In this document: piece after piece, positions 54,286-64,000 of the stretch
Layout of the letters: each line of letters starts with the position of its first letter
Numbering within the stretch: the first letter of the stretch is position 1
Assembly: GCA_947579605.1 (NCBI GenBank)
Contig: OX388310.1
Location: 5,952,001 to 6,016,000, forward strand
Reading direction: 5' to 3'
Source of the DNA: Athripsodes cinereus
Taxonomy: Eukaryota; Arthropoda; Insecta; Trichoptera; Leptoceridae
DNA: 64,000 bases
Translations under genes and position numbers: made by a program
The notes under the pieces: generated by a model
What the model was told of the DNA's origin: nothing
Database searches by the model: none
Seen by the model: only the letters and a program-made list of their open reading frames with translations

Positions 54286-55004
54286 CAACATGAACAAGAA
54301 AATAATACGGTCTTCAATTACAAAAAATAAAATCGATCAATAAAATACGTAAATATACAGAACTAGCAGGAGAAATAAAAAGTATTTGGCATTCTAGGTC
54401 CGTTTATATAATACCTTTAGTCATGTCAGTTACAGGGGTAACTCCAAAGTCTTTAATAAATAATTTACAAAAATAAGATTTACCGGTTAATTTGTATATT
54501 AAAATTCAAAAATCTATTATAATAAACACTTGTAATATTGTAAAAAAGTTTTTGAACACAGATATTTCAGGCACAATGCTGGTATATTGAACCCGCGTTC
54601 TGAGCCTAATCCTTTGATATCCTGTATATCTGGATAGGTGAATTTTTCCCGGCATTAGACTGTTAAGTTTTTGTGTGACCATGACTGATCATATGGAGAC
54701 TTATCTGGTTGTATAATGCTGAGAAGTGTGGATGGCAATTCTGCCGCCGCGTAAAATAAAAAAGTTAACAAAACTACGCAAATTAGTACTCTATCAGGAA
54801 ACACATAATATAATATAATATATTGAAAATTTGATTATAATTCTGACAGGGAATATTTGAATGATATAGTTTAACTACTACCAGTACTATTGAATGATGA
54901 AATGTTAAATGAAAAGAAAATTTTGATCGCTTTTTGTGGTATTATTGTTCTTTTTGTGTAATGAATTGAATATTTAACGTTGTAGATATTAAACGTACAA
55001 AAAA
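54286..55004. other. No feature recognised
   Basis: No homology noted. Confidence 0.4.
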
Positions 55005-55095
55005 GGGTGGGAGGCCAATTCTACGCCAAGTTCATCGCGGAAATATTTGTTTTCCTTCTCTTTTCTTCTCGCGTGTTAGGATACTAAGAATGATA
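55005..55095 (-). mobile_element. SINE-1 5' part
   Basis: AAAGGGTGGGAGGCCAATTC, then CTTCTCGCGTGTTAGGATAC and TAAG on the plus strand correspond to the complement of the 5' portion, as at 53230-53325. The 3' end is missing. Confidence 0.65.
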
Positions 55096-56449
55096 ATTAT
55101 ATAAGTAAGTATACGAAAGCTATATTGATGGCATACAGTTAGTTTATAAATGCTACTATGGCATAACTCTAAAAATAGATTAGATAAAAGTCAAAACAGG
55201 AAGCTTTTCATATGTCATAAATTATACATTAATCAAAATTTAGAAAAAATAAAAAACTATGTACCTAGATAAAAAAAAATGTGAAAACGTAACATATACA
55301 GTGGTTATATATTCGTAATAAATATAGTAAAAAATTGAGGGTGGTAAGATAATCGTCTTCATTGTTTTTATTAATAACAGTTATAATATTATAAAAGATT
55401 TTATTTTAATACGTAAAAGAACATAAGGGATGAAAAGCTTACCTACTTGTATCCAATGAGATACTCCCATCTGATTTAGTTTACCAGCAACAACATTTCC
55501 CATAAATTTGAGACACTACTTGCAGTTAGTAGCAGTCTGTGTTTTGAGTTTATTACAGCAAGGGACAAGAGAAGAATAACTACATAATGGGGTAAAGTTT
55601 ACCCTGATTAAAAATAAAGTGTTACAAGGGGGTATATTATTATATCTAGTTAGTAAGGGTAGAAGAGGGTGGTCCTACTACCATTAGGTTAGAGATAAGA
55701 TAAGGAGGCTGTTACAAGGCTGTTAAGGTTTATGGCCGATACTTCAATATCGGCAGAGTTCATGGAGAAGGAATTGTAAACAATTTTTATCATTTTATTT
55801 TGTTATTATTTTTGTCACGTTTTGTTTGCGTAATACTAAATATTATTAATAATAAGAAGCGGCAAAATGATATTTCGTTAATGTGAAATAAACCGATAAA
55901 AGTATAGCTTATTATTACCAGAGTCTGTCACCTCTACTCAAAAATAGGAAATAACAACTATTCCAAATATTATAACTGTGGCTGGGTGGCTGGTGGCTGG
56001 AATCACAAACAAAGATTAAAATTATTCCAATTCCATGTCTGACTTTAGTCCACTCTTGTATAATTTTTAAAAAGTTTAGCCTAGGTTTGAAATTATACGC
56101 CCCAAACATCCATATAAAAAGCAATATGCTCGTATCGTGAATCTGCAATAAGTTGGCAGCAGGTGGATAAAATATTATCTATTTAATAAACACCAATATA
56201 TTATCCTTTTATTAAATTCAGATATAGCATTGTTGTTTATATAAAGGAGTTGAATAAAGCCTTAGGAAGACTGGAAAATAAATACGCAAAATGAGAATAA
56301 ATAAAAACAAAATAAAATGTATGGTCGTTAGAGGAGATTAAGTGGCTGCAAGGAGGGCTATTTATGAAGTAGCAAGCATCTAAGAGAATTCGTAACAAAG
56401 GTAGCAGAAACAGAAATTGACTTAATCGTTATTAAGAACCCTGATTAAT
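55096..56449. other. No feature recognised
   Basis: AT-rich with a few GGT-richer patches near 55660-55760 and 55975. No homology supported. Confidence 0.4.
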
Positions 56450-56818
56450 AAAGCATTTGTCTGGAGCATTCCGCAGTATGGAAGTGATACGTGGACCATC
56501 AGCCAGAGTGAAAACAGACGATTGGCTGTCGGAACATGTCAAAAACGAAGATTTATTAATCAGAGTAGGCGAAAGAAACGAACGTACTGGATTGGCCACA
56601 ACTTCAGGCGCCCAGGCCCAGAAGACAGCAATTGTAGAGGTTGGCCAAGTGAAGAAGAACATGCGCTGTGGCACACATGTAAAAGAGATAGAATAGCAGA
56701 AAATAGGGAGGAATGGGGAAGAAAATTTAAACTTGCTGCAGACCAATGCAATGGATATAACCCAGAATTGTTTCGTGAGTACAATTTAGTTTTAACCAGG
56801 GATAACATAAGTGAATAA
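56450..56818 (+). pseudogene. LINE C-terminus, frameshifted
   Basis: One frame reads VWSIPQYGSDTWTIS near 56460, and the frame 56522-56818 gives KKRTYWIGHNFRRPGPED, then RIAENREEWGRKFKLAADQ, to a TAA. The YGSDTWT box and the NREEW box are the YGxExW and DRxxW landmarks of an RTE-like RT C-terminus. The region between them is damaged by frameshift. Family not seen elsewhere in the window. Confidence 0.6.
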
Positions 56819-57189
56819 TGTTTTTCATTAACTTTGGACATCTCTACATAATACCGTATAAATTAATCATAATAATAAACTAATAATTTTTGTTATAAAA
56901 ACTTTGTGAAATCAAACCATTTCAGGTATTATAAATTAAAGGAAGTAATTATTGTTATTCTTCGTAAACACTCAAATTTACGACTATTTATTCTCACCTT
57001 TACAAGTATTACATAGGTAGGTACTTTACTTATAATCCACTTCCATACAAAATTTCTTCACAGGAATTCTCTTTTACATTATTTTTATTTTTTCTCAATT
57101 TCTTCACAAGAATTTTCTTTTATAGTATATTGTTTCTATGTTCACAATGAGCTAGGAACAATATTGATTTTGTAATTTTCATTGTTATG
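56819..57189. other. No feature recognised
   Basis: TTTCTTCACARGAATTYTCTTTTA occurs in two near copies around 57053 and 57100. Otherwise unassigned. Confidence 0.4.
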
Positions 57190-57415
57190 TATTATATGGG
57201 TTTGTGTTTTATTTTAATCTCTATATATTCTTATGTATGTATGTGTATAATTTACTTTTTTTTAATTTTATTTATTATTTTGATGGGTTAGTTGGAAAAT
57301 ATCGCTTCTGCGATAAACTCGCGCATTGTACAATATCATTTATTTGTATCACATTATTTTATCAGTTTTTGAATATGTACATATTGTGCAATAAAGTTTA
57401 TTATTATTATTGTTT
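57190..57415 (+). mobile_element. LINE 3' UTR with ATT tail
   Basis: CGCTTCTGCGATAAACTCGC, GCATTGTACAATATC and GTGCAATAAAGTTTATTATT look like a Jockey/CR1-type LINE 3' end with an AATAAA signal and an ATT tail. A 122-codon frame here is low-complexity and not coding. Confidence 0.55.
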
Positions 57416-58244
57416 GACAATGACACAAATATGTAGGTTTATTATGAATGATGTAAAAATATACACGTTAGTAATTCTAATAACGGAATGGAATGGTTTT
57501 TTCTTCCTAAAACACTCGCAAACGAGTGGATGGTCTTTAGAACAAAAGGTTTCTTCTTTTTCTTTGGAATGATGTTTAAAGGAGAAAAAACATGAGGGTA
57601 ATTTTTCGTTTAAAAAAATATGGTCTACGTCTCGTTTCTCACACAAACGTTATTGGTGCATGCAATTAAAATGCAAGATAGACATTCAATATATTCTTTT
57701 AAAATAAAAAATATATATAGTAAGCTATACCTAATATATTTATATTTATGTAAAAATAAATAATAAGTTGATATACTTACTAAAAAATACATTATGAACA
57801 TGCCATACTTCTTTACATAATAATACTATAAAGTTTAATCTCAGTACCTATCACATGTGATACTTTCCATGAGAATCTAATAAGGATACAGCGGATGCAC
57901 GTGTAGTGTAGTGCACGATACCACGTAAAGTGTAGAATGTTTCATTATCTGATTTGTGAAACTTTTAATGATTTGGAAATAAAGTTCATTATATTTAATA
58001 TAAACATTTTATAATACATCATCATGTATTACGTAGATTCAAAAATACATACCTACCGAACTATCTTCTTGACTAATTTTTAACAAGGATTTAATAAATT
58101 TCAAGATTTTCTATCACAATTCACTGTTCTTACTAGTTAGTAAAATATTATCATTCTGTCTTTTAGTATTGTAAAAATCCTGCAATAAAATAAGTTTCTC
58201 ATTATTTTATGTACGTATTCGAGTAGTCTGTAAATATAAAAATG
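57416..58244. other. No feature recognised
   Basis: No homology noted. Confidence 0.4.
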
Positions 58245-58385
58245 GCAGACATATCCCATCGCTGAACTGAAGATCTTAAAAGTTTTATGTGATATGTTTT
58301 GTGAATATCTGCTTTTTACAGGACACTCTTAAAATAACAAAAAAGAATGGAAAAATTATCTTTGCCGGAGATTCCACGGGATGGC
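58245..58385 (-). mobile_element. SINE-1 5'/middle part
   Basis: Plus-strand text CCCATCGCTGAACTGAAGAT, CTGCTTTTTACAGGACACTC, TTTGCCGGAGATTCCACGGG is the complement of the family from its middle to the 5' block. Confidence 0.75.
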
Positions 58386-58619
58386 AAAAATAAAAATTAC
58401 AACACTTTATTGATAAAAATAATCATGGCTTGTTGCCTAGAGACAATAACTTCCAACTAACCAATAACTCCAAATAATAATATGGATAAGTAGAACGACT
58501 ATGTGAATAACATTGCTTTAGTGTAAACGAGATGCACGCCACATGCTTTATCCATATTCTCACTTCATTAAATTCGTATGCTAAATCATCAATCTGTTTG
58601 TTTGTAACCTACTACTTCC

Positions 58620-58830
58620 TCTTGTGAGGCTGAAGACCAGTTGTATTTCCATCTCTTTGGTGTTCTTCTTCACACTTCCGATCTACATGGTCTCACTAGA
58701 GATCGCCTCCTTTTCCCACTCCATCTTACGATGTCTTCTGTGTCGCGTATATTTCGAATCTCAGCATTTCTTTTTTATGTCCTTGAAATATTCTTCCTGA
58801 CAATTTTAAAAGGACGTTTCCATTCTTCAA
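58620..58830 (-). pseudogene. LINE C-terminal scrap
   Basis: On the minus strand KNAEIRNIRDTEDIVRW, then SGKRRRSLVRPCRSEV, and RTPKRWKYNWSSASQ. The order resembles the IxDVIxRIxxLKWxWAGH...RRPTRW part of RTE-like LINEs, but it is much decayed. Confidence 0.5.
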
Positions 58831-59409
58831 GTGGACAAAACGGCATCTTAATTATATGATTAGTAGCATGTGATCCCAAAAACGTTTGAGACTTCTGTAT
58901 ACGGAAGGAAGAATGGGTTAAACATTATTATACACGCCGCTTATTGTATGAGTGTGTGTGTGAGAGAGAGAGAGCGTGTGTTTCATAATAATATATAGTA
59001 ATAATATTATACGCTCTATTGTACTCATACAACATATTATAATATTACTTATGTATCAAACAAAGCTATTTCTATAGCCGAAAGTCCTACAAAGCTTTGA
59101 ATGTAATCTAATCAAACATTTAGCTACTTTACTCTCATCGTAATATATTACATATATAGTAAATAGTATATTTATTTATATCCTAATAATATAATGTACG
59201 TATGTTGATTGTATTATGTAAATAATATTGTTTTTGTATTCAAGGCTTTATTATTTGTATGTCCAATTGTACAAGATCTTCATATTCGTATGTAGACAAT
59301 TACACAAAACTCATAAACAAAATATGTTTGTACGTAAATTGGAAATTAGTTTATTCTCTATCTTTCTAGGCAAAGCTTAGTAAGTATGATTAAGTTTAGC
59401 TCTTACTCA
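58831..59409. other. Mostly unrecognised; GT/GA microsatellite
   Basis: A GTGTGTGTGAGAGAGAGAGA run lies at about 58950-58975. No coding homology. Confidence 0.45.
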
Positions 59410-59615
59410 CTCACTAGAATATATAGGATTCTTTCAAATCCTTCCAAACGTCAGGGTCTCGTGTCCTCTGCATACATTTCATCCCGTGATTATGTAGACT
59501 TGATACTGTCGTCATTCTATCGCTTTTTTTGTCGATCGAAGATTCTTTTGCTACTCCATAGTTGTCATTTGAGGATTCTAGGAGTCCATTTACCGTCACC
59601 TCGTCTCGCCACACG
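59410..59615 (-). pseudogene. LINE C-terminal scrap
   Basis: Minus-strand frame VWRDEVTVNGLLESS, ... MKCMQRTRDPDVWKDLKESY, IF, stop. WRDEVT and DPDVWKDL fit the WRDD(I/V)...DRxxW positions at the end of RTE/BovB-type LINEs. Short and partly scrambled in the middle. Confidence 0.55.
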
Positions 59616-59749
59616 AAAAGAATTTTATCTGAATATTAAATCACCTATAAATAAAAGCTCCAGTTGTTTTATAGTTTCATTATTGATTATTCCATAATTT
59701 TAAAGTAAACAATTCATATATTTTTAATTTTCATCCATTCCTGAAAAAA

Positions 59750-60250
59750 TATACCTCTTATCTTCTTTTAAAATATGTAAATATGTAAATATATGCATAA
59801 TAAATAATATAAAAATATATCTACTATCATCTATTAAAATATGTAAATATATGCATAGTAAATAATATATAATATACTTTCATCTATTAAAATATGTGAA
59901 TATACACATAATAAATAATATAAAAATACACTATCATCTTTTAAAATATGTAAATATATGCACAATAAATAATATAAAAATAAATTATCGTCCATTAATA
60001 CACATATGTAAATATATGCATGATAAATAATATAAAAATATACTATCTTCTATTAAAATATGTAAATATATGCATAATAAATAATATAAAAATATGCTAT
60101 CATCTATTAAAATATGTAAATATATGCATAATAAATAATATAAAAATATACTATCATCTTTTAAAATTATGTAAATATTTATGCAAAATAAATAATATAA
60201 AAATATACTATCATCTTTTAAAATTATGTAAATATTTATGCAAAATGTAA
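59750..60250. repeat. AT-rich satellite of 53-57 bp, about 9 units
   Basis: Units of the form AAATATGTAAATATATGCAT, AATAAATAATATAAAAATAT, ACTATCATCT. Starts fall near 59771, 59837, 59890, 59944, 60003, 60056, 60110, 60165 and 60223. The last units carry an extra T (AATTATG) and are 57 bp. Because 54 and 57 are multiples of three, one frame stays open and encodes a repeated peptide, which I regard as incidental. Confidence 0.92.
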
Positions 60251-60925
60251 AGATTGTTGTGTACTATTATGAAAACTGAAAAAGACGAAAGCCGTTTATT
60301 GCTTTAATAAATAAATTAATATTCAATTCATTTTATTTTACTTCATAATAAAAGTACAAAACAAAAAACGACTACCAATTTAATTGCAGATAAAAACCTA
60401 AATCTTTCAGAGGTCAAGTATCGTCCAAGAACGTGAGTCTCAATCAACAAATTTAAAATTACATATATAACACACATTAAAACACTTCGGTTGTCTTGAT
60501 ACACAAACATAATATATAAAGTTTCACACCCTAATTCATTTTTCACATTTAAAAGATAAATTCTTTAAAAGTAATATTGTATCCTTCTGAGAATCATTCT
60601 GAATACTTCGTAATAAGAAAGAACTTATGATAGAACGTTATTAATCAAACAACATTTCTTTATGGCATTTAACTTTTCAAAGAATCTAAAGTATTTGTAT
60701 GAGGTATTATTATTATTATTCTCATTAAAGCTACTATGCAAATTACTCGGACATCTTGACAATCAATTTCAAATTAATCTTTTCACGTCTTGAACGTTAT
60801 AAATAAAACGAAAAGAGGATGAATTTAATGACTAGTTATTTAATTAAATATATACATTTCGAAATATGTACCTACATAAGATTTTATTTAAGATGATAAT
60901 AAAAATGATGATGATTTTATATAAT
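60251..60925. other. No feature recognised
   Basis: AT-rich. Confidence 0.45.
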
Positions 60926-61142
60926 TTTATTTTGACGCCGTTTAACAGTCCCTAGACCGTCTCAAGGGCGCCGGTAAAGAGGTCAGTTTTCAATTTGCTT
61001 CTGAAGCTGGTGACAGTCTGATTATCTCTCAAAAGCACCGGTAGGCGATTTCACGTAACCAGTCCAACAACACCAAAAGCCCTCTCATAGAAGTTAGACT
61101 TACCGGCTCTATTGTGCTCAGTATGTTGGTTTATTCACAGCC
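60926..61142 (-). pseudogene. LINE-G C-terminus, minus strand
   Basis: Complement matches 21985-22275: CGGAACTGGCTGTGAATAAA, GAGCACAATAGAGCCGGTAA, CTTCTATGAGAGGGCTTTTG, GGACTGTTAAACGGCGTCAA, with an ATCATCATC tail at about 60910-60930. Coding is broken by stops. Confidence 0.8.
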
Positions 61143-61179
61143 AGTTCCGAAGAGCGCAGTAATAATAATAAAGACAATT

Positions 61180-61465
61180 TGTATGTGGCGCCGTTTAATG
61201 ATCCGCGACCTTCTCAAAAGTCACGTAACTTTTCTTGAAAAGCAGTGTTTTCAGCTTACTCCTGAATGTTGCAGTGGGTTGGTTTTGTCTTAAATCCGCT
61301 GGTAATCGGACACAGGCAGTTGGTCCCGCAACGCTGAAGCTCCTCTCTCGAATTTGGAAGTGTTTGCCCAATTAGGTTCTACAAGTTTGTTGACAGCGGT
61401 GGAAGCTGATCGCAGTGGTCACCTCAGAGTTTCGACGACGGGACAGAATTCAGCGAGGCATTGAG
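61180..61465 (-). pseudogene. CR1-like LINE C-terminus, minus strand
   Basis: On the minus strand, after a decayed upstream part, LPADLRQNQPTATFRSKLK then TLLFKKSYVTF and a 3' UTR ending GGCGCCACATACAAATTGTC. Related to but distinct from LINE-G, which ends 40 bp away on the same strand. Confidence 0.65.
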
Positions 61466-61559
61466 GTGATGTTGCTAATATAAGGATTAAAAAGTTGTAT
61501 TGGTAATTTATTTCTATAATGAAATACATCATAAATTTGTACAACATATTATTCAAGAT

Positions 61560-61755
61560 ATAACTGAAATGGCAAACCGAATGGGAGGCAATCCTCACCG
61601 CTGAATTTAAGATGAAAAATTTCTATTTTTTCAATCACCACCCCTATTACAGGACACTTCACTTAATGAATAGAGTGTCATACTTATTATTTGCCGAATT
61701 CTCTTCGAAAAGAATTGTTCACCCATTTTTTATTCTTAAATGTTAGAATACTAAA
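61560..61755 (-). mobile_element. SINE-1 5'/middle part
   Basis: CCTCACCGCTGAATTTAAGA, TCAATCACCACCCCTATTAC, AGGACACTTCACTTAATG and TCTTAAATGTTAGAATACTA on the plus strand are complements of the family from the middle to the 5' end. Confidence 0.7.
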
Positions 61756-61959
61756 ATATAATAAATTCAATTATCAACCTTACAAAGCAAATAGGATTGA
61801 ATATTAGATAAACGACTATATTGTACGAGTTTAGCATCTACATAAGTCTCGATGTCGTGCAATCTCGACAGCATATGTTTTTTACCCACCAGATAGCAGA
61901 ACAAACATAATCTCAAATTCTCCTGTCGGCAAGGCTTTAAAAATTTTAATTAAATGATT

Positions 61960-62095
61960 TAGGTGGTTAGATACGGAAAAAATCACTTTATAGTGATAAT
62001 TTCGCCACTGCACATTGTCCTAGTTTTTAAAATTTTATATTGTTTTGTTAACACTGTTATACAATGATGATGTACAAAAAGAATAAATAAATAAA
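61960..62095 (+). mobile_element. LINE-F 3' UTR copy
   Basis: CACTTTATAGTGATAATTTC, GCCACTGCACATTGTCCTAG, GTTAACACTGTTATACAATG, AAAGAATAAATAAATAAAT. No coding part. Confidence 0.8.
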
Positions 62096-62695
62096 TTGAA
62101 ATGTTCATGTTGATATTTTCAACATGACATACAATGAATTTATAGTCAGGATAGTGACTATCCAATGATTTTGATGTGGTGTCTATTGCTTTCGTTTTCT
62201 CTCTCTTTCTTTTATGTTGTTTTCCTATTGAGATCGCCTCAACCAAAAGCTGTTACGGTTTCAATGCAGAATGAAGTTTTTAAGATCAAAAAAATAATAA
62301 TATAAAATCATATGAACTATTATTCGAAGTGTACGATTACGTGAACATATAAAATGTCTTATTTCAACTCCCTTTCATTCTAAGAAAGTGAAAATTAATA
62401 TGAGAGGTATTAAAAAAGTAATAAAGCTCCCATAATATCTGTAAGCTAGAGCAAAACTAACCTACGTCACGAGACATCATTCTTCAGTACACATGCCCGA
62501 TCGAAATTTATTCAACAAAATTAAATTAAGCTCTTGAATATGTTTTAAAACAACAATTACAATGAAAATTTATAATGGATAATTGTTATAAACCATAAAT
62601 ATTTTTCATATTTATTTTATTTTAACGATATAATGGCACAATGGTGTTGTTTTGGTTTAACAAAAATTGAACATAAATTTTATACCAATAGATAT
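62096..62695. other. No feature recognised
   Basis: No homology noted. Confidence 0.4.
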
Positions 62696-62885
62696 TTTTA
62701 AATGAAAAATGACCTTACCAATCTAATCTGGGTCTGATTACGCATGTATAATTGTAAAATGTAATGAGTTCATTGATTATATATTATTATGTATCGTCAC
62801 GTTAGTACCCATAATGCAAGATTCATAACTTAGTTTGGGACTTAACTATTTATTTGAATTGTCTATACTTGTTAAATTTAATAGT
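62696..62885 (+). mobile_element. SINE-2 body
   Basis: AAATGAAAAATGACCTTACC, CTGGGTCTGATTACGCATG, GTCACGTTAGTACCCATAAT and TTTGAATTGTCTATACTTGT follow the body of the 54029 copy. The head is missing. Confidence 0.75.
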
Positions 62886-63802
62886 AAATTACAAAATATT
62901 ACTCTTTTTCAAGGTTATTGAATATGACATCAAAAATAGCGTAAAAAGGAAGTCTACAACTTTTTAACGCATTTGGCATAAGCCAATAGATTCAATGGTA
63001 AATTTCCCAACCAGTTGACTAATATGACTACAATTCTATGTTCATAAGACACTTTGGTCATTTTATGACATGGTGCAGTCTCACTTCCATAAAGAGATAT
63101 GTAGGCAATACAAAGCAGAATTCATTAGATTGAAGATATTTAAATCGATTAAATCTTTGAGACGATAAAAATTCATGCAAGAATAAAGGAAACTGAATGA
63201 TCCCTTTGCCGAATATAATATTTCAAAGAAAAAGAGGAAATGAAGAATATTATAATATGCTGTGGAAATACAGGATATTGATGAAATACGTTTCCGTTTG
63301 AAATAATCGAAGCCTTAGGAATGAATATCGTTAGAAGCTTTTAAAGGCGTGTATTGTATTAGTAATTTCATTAAAAACATACAAATCATATTATATTTTT
63401 CAAACTTCTACAATATCTCAAATAAAATGTAGATACATCAAATTACGAATACGAGTGTTTGATATTGGAATTTCAAATTATTTAAGAAATCATTTTCATA
63501 TGATAAAGTTTGTATTAATATTTTCGTTTTTATTAGAATTACATGCAATATGTCGCTATTTATTGGATATATTAGTTATTAAAAAATCAATAGATAAAAA
63601 TATATGTGCTTTTTTTGTTAGATAAAATAATATATCTACTTACTTGCTACTGTAATATAAACCAAAATATTATTTTATCGTTAAAAATAGCCTCAATTTC
63701 CATTTTTTTATAATTATATAAAGTATTTTTTATTCAATTTTTTCCTATTCGTGTCATACCATCACAAAATTTGCCGAAAGTGAAGAAGTCATTAGATTAT
63801 CT
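62886..63802. other. No feature recognised
   Basis: AT-rich. Confidence 0.45.
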
Positions 63803-63910
63803 ACTACTACTATACCATCACGGCATATCCCACATATTAGATTATCTAATGTAATAAATATACAATTTATACTCTCCGTGCTAAAAATAAGATGAGACAT
63901 TCATAAAGCT
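63803..63910 (-). mobile_element. SINE-1 with internal deletion
   Basis: CTACTACTACTATACCATCA then CGGCATATCCCACA is a clean 3' end (complement). The next part departs, then resumes at CTCTCCGTGCTAAAAATAAG and ACATTC. ATTAGATTATCTA occurs on both sides of the end block (about 63792 and 63837), so a local duplication may be involved. Confidence 0.7.
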
Positions 63911-64000
63911 TGTTGTTTATTTGATGCCGTTCAATATATTATTATTTGTGAATGTTTAATTTATTGACCGACGGTTCTTGTTGGAAATTCATTCTAATAA

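Noticed and set aside
57204..57572. 122-codon hydrophobic frame
   Set aside because: It lies over a LINE 3' UTR and AT-rich flank. Hydrophobicity follows from T-rich codons.
60020..60250. Repetitive 76-residue peptide
   Set aside because: It is the open phase of an AT-rich satellite with units of 54-57 bp. No coding signature otherwise.

Overview
The window reads as AT-rich nuclear DNA of an insect, most likely a lepidopteran. The grounds are base composition, dense 5'-truncated non-LTR retrotransposon (LINE) fragments including an R1-like one, tRNA-derived SINEs, small inverted-repeat DNA transposons and short microsatellite tails. I see no bacterial or viral gene arrangement, and no host exon, tRNA, rRNA or snRNA gene that I can support. 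All convincing protein-coding homology is retrotransposon reverse transcriptase (RT) or its C-terminal region. The window therefore behaves like intergenic DNA or a large intron filled with transposon debris. Clade names are from memory of motif patterns and were not searched.

Family labels used here: LINE-A (RT element at 50922-52662, ending in a GTAT/TAGA microsatellite); RTE-B (ending in a GAT-rich tail); LINE-C (A-tailed, nearly intact RT at 36904-38660); R1-D (R1-like C-terminus at 42186-43320); LINE-E (AAATA-tailed, host of R1-D); LINE-F and LINE-G (CR1/Jockey-like C-termini); SINE-1 (about 250-300 bp, about 18 pieces, 3' end like LINE-A); SINE-2 and SINE-3 (tRNA-like heads).

Layout. 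0-5 kb: fragments of a three-copy unknown repeat, the first copy of an 855-bp repeat, LINE-E and SINE-1 pieces. 5.4-7.0 kb: a DNA transposon with long inverted ends, into which an RTE-B copy inserted with an inverted 5' part and a 9-bp target duplication. 8.5-9.3 kb: a 99-bp minisatellite followed by a GC hairpin. 12-24 kb: small MITEs, R1-D and SINE pieces, an inverted SINE-2 pair, LINE 3' ends, a palindromic 19-mer array, and the second 850-bp repeat. 29.4-36 kb: a second RTE-B copy and several minus-strand LINE 3' ends. 36.9-38.7 kb: LINE-C. 41.3-43.5 kb: a LINE end, a MITE, and R1-D nested in LINE-E. 43.8-44.7 kb: two adjoining tandem duplications. 47-53 kb: LINE-F, then LINE-A with a small retroposon inside its reading frame. 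54-64 kb: a SINE-2 with a clear tRNA-like head, degraded LINE ends and an AT-rich 54-57-bp satellite.

The elements interact mainly as nested insertions whose order can be read from target-site duplications. LINE-A and SINE-1 also look like an autonomous/non-autonomous pair sharing a 3' end. I found no new enzymatic or defence system. The most interesting content is structural: a twin-priming insertion, a filled/empty-site pair for R1-D, the SINE-1/LINE-A tail match, a SINE-1 strand switch, and a locally hypervariable patch in a repeat pair.
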